Source of the DNA: Terriglobia bacterium | GTDB taxonomy: Bacteria > Acidobacteriota > Terriglobia > Terriglobales > Acidobacteriaceae | Direction of reading: 5' to 3' | DNA: 64,000 nt | Assembly (NCBI GenBank): GCA_020072845.1 | Contig: JAIQGF010000005.1 | Location: forward strand, 62,001-126,000 | Shown: positions 8,894 to 16,730 of the stretch, one piece after another | Layout: each line of letters opens with the position of its first letter | Numbering within the stretch: position 1 is the stretch's first letter | The notes under the pieces: generated by a model | Databases searched by the model: none | What the model was told of the DNA's origin: nothing | The model's input: only the letters and a program-made list of their open reading frames with translations | Position numbers and translations under genes: made by a program

Positions 8894-9066
8894 CTGGTAA
8901 TTAGGCCACCGACTAAAGTAACTTGCCGATGTCTTGGAATTGCGGCAAAATGGGTGCGATTCTCCTCCCCCTATTACTTCCTAAGTACCCTCCCACGAGC
9001 TTCCGCCAAAACGGGCCTATGATGTCACTTGCACGCGTTCCCCCGCGGGCGGGAAAGGGTGCGGCT

Positions 9067-9549
9067 ATGAGGAAAGCAAAGGGATTTTCGCTGATCGAGC
9101 TGCTGATCGTGGTGGCAATCATCCTCATCATTGCCGCGATCGCCATTCCGAACCTGATTCGATCGAAACTGGTGGCCAACGAGGCATCGGCGGTGGCGTC
9201 AGTGCGGACCATTACTACGGCGGAAACGGCCTACGCACAAACCTTTCCCAGTATCGGTTACACCTGCACCATCGGAGAGTTGGGCCCGCCGGCATCGGGA
9301 GGGCCAATCACCTCGAGCAGCGCGGGCATCCTGGACGCGGTACTGGCGTCGGGCGTGAAAGCGGGATACACCTTTTCGATTTCGAACTGCACGGGAGTTC
9401 CGATTTCCACCTACAGCTCGATGGCGGTGCCGCTCACCGTCGGCGCCAGCGGCACGCGCTCTTTCTGCTCCGACGTCAGCGGAATCATCAGGCAGGGAAA
9501 CGACGGAACGGCGGCGACATGCCAATCGGCCGGCATCGTGCTGCAATGA
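9067..9549 (+). CDS. Type IV pilin-like prepilin
   Basis: 160 residues from ATG at 9067, chosen because it gives a short class III leader MRKAKG followed by FSLIELLIVVAIILIIAAIA, the prepilin peptidase site and hydrophobic N-terminal helix with Glu5. Starts further upstream would place an implausible leader of about 50 residues before the cleavage site. After the helix comes IPNLIRSKLVANEASAVASV, typical of acidobacterial and deltaproteobacterial major pilins. A compact globular domain follows with four Cys (C103 and C112 regions, then two near the C terminus) that could form two disulfides. No other pilus assembly genes are nearby, so it is an orphan pilin or pseudopilin locus. Confidence 0.9.
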   Translation: MRKAKGFSLIELLIVVAIILIIAAIAIPNLIRSKLVANEASAVASVRTITTAETAYAQTFPSIGYTCTIGELGPPASGGPITSSSAGILDAVLASGVKAGYTFSISNCTGVPISTYSSMAVPLTVGASGTRSFCSDVSGIIRQGNDGTAATCQSAGIVLQ

Positions 9550-9553
9550 TTGG

Positions 9554-9707
9554 GTGATTTAGTGATTTGTGATTTAGTGATTTCATAACTTACGATTTCG
9601 TGATGTCCATCGGGCTCAGACGACCTTCAATTACCCCGCCGTTTTCCATCAAATCACTCAATCGCTGAATCACCCAATCACGCTATCGCCAAATCCCTCA
9701 ATTGCCT
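9554..9707. repeat. Hairpin with 7/8-nt periodic arms (GTGATTTA type)
   Basis: The left arm is GTGATTTA, GTGATTT, GTGATTTA, GTGATTTC at 9554-9584, starting 5 nt after the pilin stop codon. The right arm is a longer run of AATCACTC-like 8-mers from 9652 to about 9707. The arms are reverse-complementary in word content. The last word on the right includes the TTGCCT taken as the ruvB -35 element, so the array may contribute to the downstream promoter. Confidence 0.8.
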
Positions 9708-9730
9708 CGGCGGCGCTTTCGTCTTACTAT
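9702..9730 (+). promoter_or_regulatory. Candidate ruvB promoter, possibly giving a leaderless mRNA
   Basis: TTGCCT at 9702-9707 and TACTAT at 9725-9730 with exactly 17 nt between them; four of six matches in each element. The expected start point is 9737-9739, at the GTG start codon itself. No ribosome-binding site is visible upstream of the GTG, consistent with leaderless translation. Confidence 0.4.
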
Positions 9731-9738
9731 CGCCGCAC

Positions 9739-10773
9739 GTGCCTACATCCAAGGAAAACCCAGACCGCATTGTTTCCGCCGCTCCGCTGGACGACGATGC
9801 GTCGTTCGAACTGAAGCTGCGGCCCCGCCGCCTGCAGGAATTCATCGGGCAGGCGAAGGTCAAAGAAAACCTCGCGGTGGCCATCGAGGCGGCGCGCTCG
9901 CGCGGGGAAGCGCTCGATCATGTGCTGTTGTACGGCCCTCCCGGCCTGGGAAAAACCACGCTGGCCACCATCATCGCCAACGAACTGCGAACCCAGTTTC
10001 AGCAGACCTCGGGGCCGGCGCTGCAGATCAAAGGCGACCTGACCGCCGTCCTCACCAACATCCGCGACAAACAGGTGCTGTTCATTGACGAGGTCCACCG
10101 GCTTCAGCCCGCGCTCGAAGAACTGCTCTATTCGGCGCTGGAGGATTACAAGCTCGACATCATCATCGGGCAGGGGCCGTCCGCGCGTACCCACACCATT
10201 GACGTGCAGCCGTTCACCTTTGTCGGCGCCACCACCCGGGCGGGATTGCTCTCGTCCCCGCTGCGCTCGCGCTTCGGAATCGTGCTGCGGCTGGAGTTTT
10301 ACACGCACCAGGATTTGGAAATCATCGTGCGCCGGTCGGCGGAAATTCTGGGCGTGAAGATCGATGGCGAAGGCGCGTTGGAGCTTGCCTCACGCGCCCG
10401 CGGAACGCCGCGCATCGCCAACCGCCTGCTGCGGCGCGTTCGCGACTATGCCCAGGTCCGCGGCGGCGGCCACATCGATCGGGCGACCGCCGAGGCGGCC
10501 CTGCAGATGCTCGAGGTGGACCGCCACGGCTTTGACGAGATTGACCGCAAGCTGCTGCTCACCATCATCAACAAGTACCAGGGTGGTCCGGTCGGCGTGA
10601 ACACCCTGGCGGCGGCGTTGGCGGAAGAGCCGGACGCGATCGAGGAAATCTACGAGCCGTTCCTGATTCAAATCGGCTTCCTGAACCGCACGCCGCGGGG
10701 ACGCACGGTGACCCATCTTGCCTACGAGCACTTCGGGCTCAAGCCGGGACAAAGACAGAACACACTGTTCTAG
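9739..10773 (+). CDS. ruvB: Holliday junction branch migration ATPase RuvB
   Basis: 344 residues, GTG start. Hexameric AAA+ motor that drives branch migration with RuvA and RuvC. Visible motifs: [19 protein letters not shown] at the N terminus, Walker [10 protein letters not shown] near 65, Walker B FIDEVHRL near 115, sensor 1 region [18 protein letters not shown] near 157 (with the arginine finger) and the C-terminal winged helix ([21 protein letters not shown]). Length is normal. Neither ruvA nor ruvC is adjacent, so this is a split ruv locus. The upstream gap holds a periodic hairpin and a candidate promoter placing transcription start at the start codon. Confidence 0.97.
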   Translation: MPTSKENPDRIVSAAPLDDDASFELKLRPRRLQEFIGQAKVKENLAVAIEAARSRGEALDHVLLYGPPGLGKTTLATIIANELRTQFQQTSGPALQIKGDLTAVLTNIRDKQVLFIDEVHRLQPALEELLYSALEDYKLDIIIGQGPSARTHTIDVQPFTFVGATTRAGLLSSPLRSRFGIVLRLEFYTHQDLEIIVRRSAEILGVKIDGEGALELASRARGTPRIANRLLRRVRDYAQVRGGGHIDRATAEAALQMLEVDRHGFDEIDRKLLLTIINKYQGGPVGVNTLAAALAEEPDAIEEIYEPFLIQIGFLNRTPRGRTVTHLAYEHFGLKPGQRQNTLF

Positions 10774-10789
10774 GCCCGGCGCAACAGCT

Positions 10790-11275
10790 ATGGGCAGCAA
10801 CGGATTTGCTCGTCAACTAGCAACGGAACGGCGGTTGCAGTGCACCAGCCGCCTGGGGTGGTCCTGGCTCGCGCTGTGCGCCGCACTTGCCCTCCACGTT
10901 ACCGACGAAGCGCTGACCGGCTTTCTGAACGTGTGGAATCCGACCGTGGCCGCCGTGCATGCGCGCTGGCCGTGGTTTCCGATGCCGGCGTTCCGTTTCG
11001 ATGTCTGGCTGGGCGGATTGATCGCGCTGGTCGTCGTTCTGTTTGCGGCTTCGCCGCGCTTCTTTCACGGCGCTGGAGTCCTTCGCCTGCCGGCCTACGT
11101 TTTTTCGGCGTTGATGGTGGGAAATGGACTGGCACACGCGGTGGCAACCGCTCTCGGCCACACCGTTCCCGAAGTAAGGTTTGCGCGACCGGCGCCGGGT
11201 TTCTATTCTTCGCCCCTGTTGATCGCGGCGGCGGTGTGGGTCATCGTCGAATTGCGCCGCACCGCCGAGCCTTGA
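10790..11275 (+). CDS. Small polytopic membrane protein, HXXEE-like
   Basis: 161 residues from ATG at 10790, 16 bp after ruvB; an in-frame upstream start would overlap ruvB and is not needed. Three or four hydrophobic segments are visible: around WLALCAALALHV, LGGLIALVVVLFAAS, YVFSALMVGNGLAHAVA and PLLIAAAVWVIVEL. HVTDEALTGFLNVW near residue 37 resembles the HXXEE motif (His, two residues, two acidic residues) of a family of membrane proteins of unknown function, and the length fits. No catalytic assignment is possible. Its close spacing to ruvB suggests read-through rather than a functional link. Confidence 0.7.
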   Translation: MGSNGFARQLATERRLQCTSRLGWSWLALCAALALHVTDEALTGFLNVWNPTVAAVHARWPWFPMPAFRFDVWLGGLIALVVVLFAASPRFFHGAGVLRLPAYVFSALMVGNGLAHAVATALGHTVPEVRFARPAPGFYSSPLLIAAAVWVIVELRRTAEP

Positions 11276-11309
11276 GCCGGCGCTACGGCTTACGCTTTCC
11301 CCCGCCTGA

Positions 11310-11747
11310 TCATCCTCCCGGAGCATCGTTGGTCATGTACTGCTCCATGGTGTCGAGGCGTTCGGTGAGTTCGTCAACGCGCCACTGCAGCAGATTGCGG
11401 ATGGAGAGCATGGCGATCAGACGGCCTTGATCGTCCACCACGGGAAGATGGCGGAAGTGGCGCTCCATCATGATGGCGAAGGCCTCGCCGGGCGACGTAT
11501 CGGCCGTGGCCAGAATGACCGGGGCCGTCATCAGACCGGCGACCGCGGTCGTGGCGGGATCGAGGCCGCTGAGGGCGAGTTTGCGCAGGACATCGCGCTC
11601 GGTAAAGATGCCGGCGACCACTCGCTTTTCGTCCACCACCGTGACCGCGCCGACGCGATGCTCGAGCATGATCTGGATCGCATCGGCCGCGCTCGTCTCC
11701 GGTTGGACGACGGCAGGATGCTCGTCACAGAGATGGAGTAAGCCCAT
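11310..11747 (-). CDS. Two-CBS-domain protein
   Basis: 145 residues, ATG. Two tandem CBS motifs form one Bateman module: residues about 12-66 (ADAIQIMLEHRVGAVTVVDE, then GIFTERDVLRKLA) and about 73-128 (VAGLMTAPVILATADTSPGE, HLPVVDDQGRLIAML). Such stand-alone modules bind adenine nucleotides and regulate partner proteins. The C-terminal tail (LLQWRVDELTERLDTMEQYM) is an amphipathic helix that could mediate dimerisation. The gene is divergent from the downstream Ser/Thr kinase gene, with about 195 bp between their starts. The partner is unknown. Confidence 0.9.
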   Translation of the reverse strand: MGLLHLCDEHPAVVQPETSAADAIQIMLEHRVGAVTVVDEKRVVAGIFTERDVLRKLALSGLDPATTAVAGLMTAPVILATADTSPGEAFAIMMERHFRHLPVVDDQGRLIAMLSIRNLLQWRVDELTERLDTMEQYMTNDAPGG

Positions 11748-11889
11748 GAGCGTCTCCTTGGAATCCTCGCATTATCCCCAACACCCCTGCGGAAGAGGTC
11801 AGATTATGACGGTTGCGCGCGCCGGCTTCAAGTGGTGATGTAACCAAGCGAATTCTAGCGTCGGTTATCCCTCCCCCCGGTGCCCCGCG

Positions 11890-11918
11890 TTGATTTTGTG
11901 ACGGGGCAGACCTAAGAT
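11890..11918 (+). promoter_or_regulatory. Candidate promoter of the Ser/Thr kinase gene
   Basis: TTGATT at 11890-11895, a 17-nt spacer, and TAAGAT at 11913-11918; four of six matches in each element. The predicted start near 11925 gives a leader of about 18 nt before the GTG at 11943. Confidence 0.4.
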
Positions 11919-11942
11919 GCCGATACCGCGGGGTACGCCGCC

Positions 11943-14381
11943 GTGATCGGGCAAACCATCTCCCACTACCGCATTGTGAAGAAGCTGGGCGGCGGCGGCA
12001 TGGGACTGGTGTACGAGGCCGAGGACATCCGCCTGGGCCGGCGAGTCGCGCTCAAGTTCATCCCCGAAAACGTCTCCGGCAACGGCGCGTCGCTGGAGCG
12101 GTTCACGCTGGAAGCGCGCGCCACCTCCTCGCTCAATCATCCCAACATCTGCACCATTTACGACATCGCCTCGCACAACGGCATGCCGTTCATCGTCATG
12201 GAGTTGCTCCAGGGGCACAGCCTGAAGGACCGGCTGGACCGTGGACCGCTGGATGCTCTGGAGGTCCTGGACATCGGCATCCAGATCGCCGACGCGCTGG
12301 AGGCGGCGCATGCGCAGGGCATCGTGCATCGCGACGTGAAGCCGGGAAACATTTTTCTGACGCACCGCGGGCAGGCGAAAATCCTCGATTTCGGGCTGGC
12401 GAAACTGGCGCCGGAGCACCAACTGGTGGCCGTCGGCGATAGCGACGGCGGGCGCGGGCCGCGTCACCGGCCCAGCGAGGCGATCACGGAGATGAACGTG
12501 ATCCCGGGAACGACCGTGTACATGTCGCCGGAGCAGGCGCGGAACGAGCCGATCGATGCGCGCAGCGACTTGTTCTCGCTCGGCGTGGTGCTGTACGAGG
12601 CGGCGACCGGGCACAAGCCGTTTATGGCCAGGACCTCAGTGCTGGCGCTGGCGGCGATCCAGCACCAGAAGCCGGTGTCGCCGCTCACCCTGACCCCGTC
12701 GCTGCCGCCGGGGTTCGAGCCGATCATCGGCAAGCTGCTGGAAAAAGACCGCGAGCTGCGCTACCCCAGCGCGCACCATCTGGGTCAGGACCTGCGCGCC
12801 TTGAAACGGGAGCTGGAACTGCAAGCGGTGGGGGCGGAGGTGCCGGCGCGGGCGCCGGTCGCGCCCACCCGGACATTCCGCAAGCTCAGCGTGCGGCAGA
12901 TCTACACGCTGGTGGGCATCGCGGGGCTGCTGGTCATGATCCTGCTGGTGATTACGATTTGGTGGGCGAAGCACGGCGGCGGCGGCCCCGCGCCGGTGGC
13001 GGCCAACAACACCATCGTGGTTCTGCCCTTCAACAACGTGAGCGGCGACCCGGATACGGATTACCTGCGCTTTGCCGTGCCCGACCAGTTGGTGAAAATC
13101 CTGGCCTACACGCGCTCCATGGAGATCCGGCCGGTGCCCTCGGCTGCGAAGTACCTGCAGGGGAACTTCGATCCGCAGCAGGCCGGGCGCGAGCTCCACG
13201 CCGCCAACGTGCTGACCGGGCACTACATGAGCCAGGGCGACCGGCTCATCATCACCTTGGACGACGTAGACACGCGCTTCAACCGCTTGGTGTGGCAAGG
13301 CACGGTGACGGTGCCGGCGTCGAACCTGCTGACTCTCCAGGAAGAGCTGGCGGCGCAGGTTCGGCAGGGATTGCTGCCGGCGCTGGGGTCGTCTTCGGCG
13401 ATGATCGCGACCGCCACCCAGCCGCACGATGCCACCGCCTACGATCTCTACCTGCGCGGCTCGGCGCTGCCTCACGACGCGGCGCCCAATAGCACCGCCA
13501 TGACCATGTTGGAGCGCTCGGTGGAGTTGGACCCGAAGTTTGCGCCGGCCTGGGACGCGCTCGGACTGCGCTACTACTACGAATCCCAGTACTCGGCCGG
13601 AGGCAAAGAGGCGCTGCAAAAGTCGGCCTCGGCCTATGAAAAGGCGCTGGCCTTGGATCAGAACCTGATTTCGTCGGCGGCGCACCTGACGCGCTTGCGC
13701 GCCGAAGCCGGCGAGATCGCCAAGGCCTACAACGAGGCCGTCGACCTGGCGAAGCGGCGGCCGGAAAACGCCCAGGCGCACTTCACCCTGGCCTACGTGC
13801 TGCGCTACGCGGGCGCCCTGCACAATGCGGCCAGGGAATGCGATGCGGCGCTGCAACTGGATCCCGGCAACTACGACTTCCGCTCGTGCTCGTTCGTGTT
13901 CTTCGAGTTGGGCAACACTAATCGAGCGCTGGAATACGTCCACCTGGACAGCGGGTCCGACTGGGCGGCGAGCGTGTTTCCGGCAATTCTGGTCCGCGAG
14001 AACAAGCCCGAGGAAGCCAAGGTGGCGGCGACCAAGATTTCGTCGCGTCCCGCCTGGTACGCCGGTCTGCTGCAGGCGTGCCTGCAGCCCGTGTCACCGG
14101 CGGAAATGCATAAGCTGACGCTGGCCGCGGCGCCCAGCATCCTGGAGCAACGCGATCCCGAGTTCCGCTACTATCACGGGTCGTTGCTGGCGTGGTGCGG
14201 CGAACTGGACACGGCGTCGGCGCTGATCGGCAGCGCCATCGAGCAGAATTACTGCTCGAACACGGCGCTGCTTAGCGATCCGGCTTTGGCGAAGCTGCGG
14301 GCGGCCCCCGAGTATTCGGCGCTGGCGGCCCAAGCCAAGCAGTGCCATGACCGGTTTACGTCCGCAACCGGCCGGCGGTGA
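11943..14381 (+). CDS. Transmembrane Ser/Thr protein kinase with TolB-like and TPR sensor region
   Basis: 812 residues, GTG start. Residues about 8-290 are a Hanks-type kinase domain: glycine loop LGGGGMGLVYEAED, VAIK-type lysine in RVALKFI, catalytic loop HRDVKPGN near 129, DFGLAK near 149 and activation-segment end MSPEQARNEP near 195. Residues about 320-342 are a single membrane helix (IYTLVGIAGLLVMILLVITI). The outer part begins with VVLPFNNVSGDPDTDYL, a TolB/FlgO-like nucleotide-free domain common in acidobacterial kinases, followed by at least five TPRs (for example SVELDPKFAPAWDALGLRYYYE, ARECDAALQLDPGNYDF). All catalytic residues are present. It is likely a membrane receptor kinase using TPRs for ligand or protein sensing. 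A HEAT-repeat protein gene follows. Confidence 0.94.
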   Translation: MIGQTISHYRIVKKLGGGGMGLVYEAEDIRLGRRVALKFIPENVSGNGASLERFTLEARATSSLNHPNICTIYDIASHNGMPFIVMELLQGHSLKDRLDRGPLDALEVLDIGIQIADALEAAHAQGIVHRDVKPGNIFLTHRGQAKILDFGLAKLAPEHQLVAVGDSDGGRGPRHRPSEAITEMNVIPGTTVYMSPEQARNEPIDARSDLFSLGVVLYEAATGHKPFMARTSVLALAAIQHQKPVSPLTLTPSLPPGFEPIIGKLLEKDRELRYPSAHHLGQDLRALKRELELQAVGAEVPARAPVAPTRTFRKLSVRQIYTLVGIAGLLVMILLVITIWWAKHGGGGPAPVAANNTIVVLPFNNVSGDPDTDYLRFAVPDQLVKILAYTRSMEIRPVPSAAKYLQGNFDPQQAGRELHAANVLTGHYMSQGDRLIITLDDVDTRFNRLVWQGTVTVPASNLLTLQEELAAQVRQGLLPALGSSSAMIATATQPHDATAYDLYLRGSALPHDAAPNSTAMTMLERSVELDPKFAPAWDALGLRYYYESQYSAGGKEALQKSASAYEKALALDQNLISSAAHLTRLRAEAGEIAKAYNEAVDLAKRRPENAQAHFTLAYVLRYAGALHNAARECDAALQLDPGNYDFRSCSFVFFELGNTNRALEYVHLDSGSDWAASVFPAILVRENKPEEAKVAATKISSRPAWYAGLLQACLQPVSPAEMHKLTLAAAPSILEQRDPEFRYYHGSLLAWCGELDTASALIGSAIEQNYCSNTALLSDPALAKLRAAPEYSALAAQAKQCHDRFTSATGRR

Positions 14382-14447
14382 AGCATCCCCGCTGGCAGTA
14401 CGCGGACGCTTGGCAACCCGGCCAAGTGCTCATAAGCTAGCCCTGAG

Positions 14448-16694
14448 ATGCTCGACTCCAAGCAGCTCAAGGTCGTGGGCCTGCGCTTCGCACGCGCGCT
14501 GCAGATCGCGGTGCGGACCTCGGGCATGTTATCCCCCGACCACAGTGTCGCCGCCGGGCCGATCCAGGACAGCTACAACCAGCTCAATTCGATCTTGAAA
14601 GAACAGCACGCTTTTACCTTTGGGTTCGTGGAAGGGCGAATCCTGGTGGACACGGTCCTGACCACGGCGCGCGGCTTGAACCAACTGGAAGATGACTTCC
14701 TGAAACGGGGCGTGAGCGCGCTGAAGTTTGAAGCTGGCCTGCCACTGGCGCGCTACAAGGCGGTGTTGGCGATGCTGGCCACCCCGTTAAGGAAGATTGA
14801 AGAAATCGGCGGGACCGCGCCCTTTCTTGCGCGCCATGAAATTGAGGGTGTGCACATTTTCCCGGCGAGCAATACGCAGAAGCGTACGGCCAGCGGCGAC
14901 ACGGTGCTGGAGATGGACGCAGAGGCGTTTCTGCGCGCGCAAAACGCGGAAGAAGCGGGCGCCGGCAGCGTGTTCGCCGGATTGTTGGATTCCGCCGCCC
15001 CCGGCGGAGGGGGACTGAGCGGCGGCCCGGATGAAATCCTGTCGCGGGTGACGCCACTCCTTGAGGCTGCCATGGCGGGTCAGGGCGGCGAGCCGGAAAA
15101 GGCCTACGCGTCGCTGGCGCAGGTGCTGCAGGGCCTGCGTCCCGACGCGGTGTTGGCGGCGTTTCCGCCGTCGCGCCGGGAAGAAGTGAAATCGCTGCCG
15201 GCGAAAGAAGTCGCGGCGGAACTTGTGCAGTCGCGGGCGATGGACTGGGCGGCACAGCAATTGGCCTCGGTGCCCAGCGGCGGCGACGCGTTCGTCGTTG
15301 AAGAGCAGGTGGTGCATGCGCTGGCACGCAGCCTGCATGCCACGCAAATGGCGGAGAAGCTGGCGGGACGGCTGGCGAAATTCTTCCAGGAATACAGCTT
15401 CCCCACCCACCTGGTGGAAAAGGTGCAGACCGAGCTGACCTGGATCGCGCTGCCGCCGCAAGAAAAACACAAGCGGTTGCTGGCGATCGAGCGCTTTCAA
15501 CGCAGCGATTTCAGCCGCCTGATGGAACACGTGCGCGAGCTGATGCGCAAAGCGTTCGCCGTGGACGCGACGGAGCTCGCGCTGCATTACCTGAAATTCC
15601 TGGACCGCGAGCCCGACCAGATCGAGGTCGAGGAATTGTCTCGGCTGCCGGAGTTGATCACCGCCCTGGCCGGCGTGCACACAGGATTTGCGCAGACTGC
15701 GACCGACAAGCTGCTGGAGTTGCTGCAGCGCGATGTCTTCGAATCGTTCCGCCACATGCAGGTGCTGAACGCGCTGGTGGCGCTGTCGAAGTCGGCGGCA
15801 ACCTACGAGGATTACGACATCGTGCAGAGCGCCGGTTCGGCCATGGAGCAGTTGCTGGCCGACAACCGCGAACGTCACGCCGCGTGCTGCGGCAAGATGC
15901 TGGGCCTATTACTGCCGCCTTCGACCTTCGAACGCGTGGTGGAGCTCTACCTGGAGAAGCGGGCCGACTCGGCGTGGGCGCGCCGAACCGCGGCCATGAT
16001 CCACCGCGCCGGCGCTCCGGCCGTGGAGTTCCTGTTCCAGCGGCTGGAGGTCGAAGGCAACGGCCAGAACCGGATGGCGATCATACGGCTGATCGCGCGC
16101 ATGGGACCGGTGGGGATCGAGGTGGTGCGGCAACGCCTGGCAGATTCGCGTTGGTACGTGGTGCGCAACGCCTGCATGCTACTGGGGGATTTGGCGGACC
16201 CCGATATGGCGGTGCACGTGGCGCCGGTGCTGCAGCACGCCGACGTTCGTGTGCAACGCGCGGCGGCGGAGGCCCTGATCAAGACACGCGCGGCAGGGCG
16301 GGCGCAACTCTTGGCAGCGGCATTGCCGTTCTTGCTGGATGATGTGTTGGGGCAGGCATTGAATGAACTGATGTTCCTGAAGACTCCGGAGACGGTCGGC
16401 GATCTGGAGAAATTCCTGTTCTCCGACAGTCCGGGGCGGAACACGCATATGACGCGGGGCGTGCAGGCGCTAGCGGAAATCGTTTCCGAGAAAGCCGCCG
16501 CGGTGCTGGCGCGTGTGGTGACGGATCGCAGCCTGCAGCTTCCGCCGCGAAAAATCGCGCTTGATGCCCTGCTGCGCAGCAGCACGCCGGCAGCGCGCAC
16601 CGCGCTCGTTAATTTCACGGCGTCCTTCCCTGACGACGCGCTCACTGCCGAAATCCGGCGCGGCATCGGCGGCCTTTCCGCCTCGGCAGATTGA
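14448..16694 (+). CDS. HEAT-repeat protein of unknown function
   Basis: 748 residues, ATG. No signal peptide or membrane segment, so probably cytoplasmic. The N-terminal third (residues about 1-120) is helical with FTFGFVEGRILVDTVLTTARG and a Gly-rich linker around 180-200 (SAAPGGGGLSGGPDE). The C-terminal third has clear HEAT repeats: MAIIRLIARMGPVGIEVVRQ, WYVVRNACMLLGDLADPDMA and VRVQRAAAEALIKT near residues 540-620. It follows the Ser/Thr kinase by 66 bp and precedes rnr by 36 bp in the same orientation. It may therefore be a scaffold or substrate of the kinase, which is inference from position only. Confidence 0.88.
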   Translation: MLDSKQLKVVGLRFARALQIAVRTSGMLSPDHSVAAGPIQDSYNQLNSILKEQHAFTFGFVEGRILVDTVLTTARGLNQLEDDFLKRGVSALKFEAGLPLARYKAVLAMLATPLRKIEEIGGTAPFLARHEIEGVHIFPASNTQKRTASGDTVLEMDAEAFLRAQNAEEAGAGSVFAGLLDSAAPGGGGLSGGPDEILSRVTPLLEAAMAGQGGEPEKAYASLAQVLQGLRPDAVLAAFPPSRREEVKSLPAKEVAAELVQSRAMDWAAQQLASVPSGGDAFVVEEQVVHALARSLHATQMAEKLAGRLAKFFQEYSFPTHLVEKVQTELTWIALPPQEKHKRLLAIERFQRSDFSRLMEHVRELMRKAFAVDATELALHYLKFLDREPDQIEVEELSRLPELITALAGVHTGFAQTATDKLLELLQRDVFESFRHMQVLNALVALSKSAATYEDYDIVQSAGSAMEQLLADNRERHAACCGKMLGLLLPPSTFERVVELYLEKRADSAWARRTAAMIHRAGAPAVEFLFQRLEVEGNGQNRMAIIRLIARMGPVGIEVVRQRLADSRWYVVRNACMLLGDLADPDMAVHVAPVLQHADVRVQRAAAEALIKTRAAGRAQLLAAALPFLLDDVLGQALNELMFLKTPETVGDLEKFLFSDSPGRNTHMTRGVQALAEIVSEKAAAVLARVVTDRSLQLPPRKIALDALLRSSTPAARTALVNFTASFPDDALTAEIRRGIGGLSASAD

Positions 16695-16730
16695 TTCGCC
16701 TTCCCGGGGGGCGCCGCATCCAATGAGGCG

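Noticed and set aside
8894-9066. Sigma-54 promoter upstream of the pilin gene
   Set aside because: Pilin genes often have one, but no TGGCAC-N5-TTGC match was found; the nearest string (TTGGAATTGCGGC) lacks both invariant dinucleotides at the right spacing.
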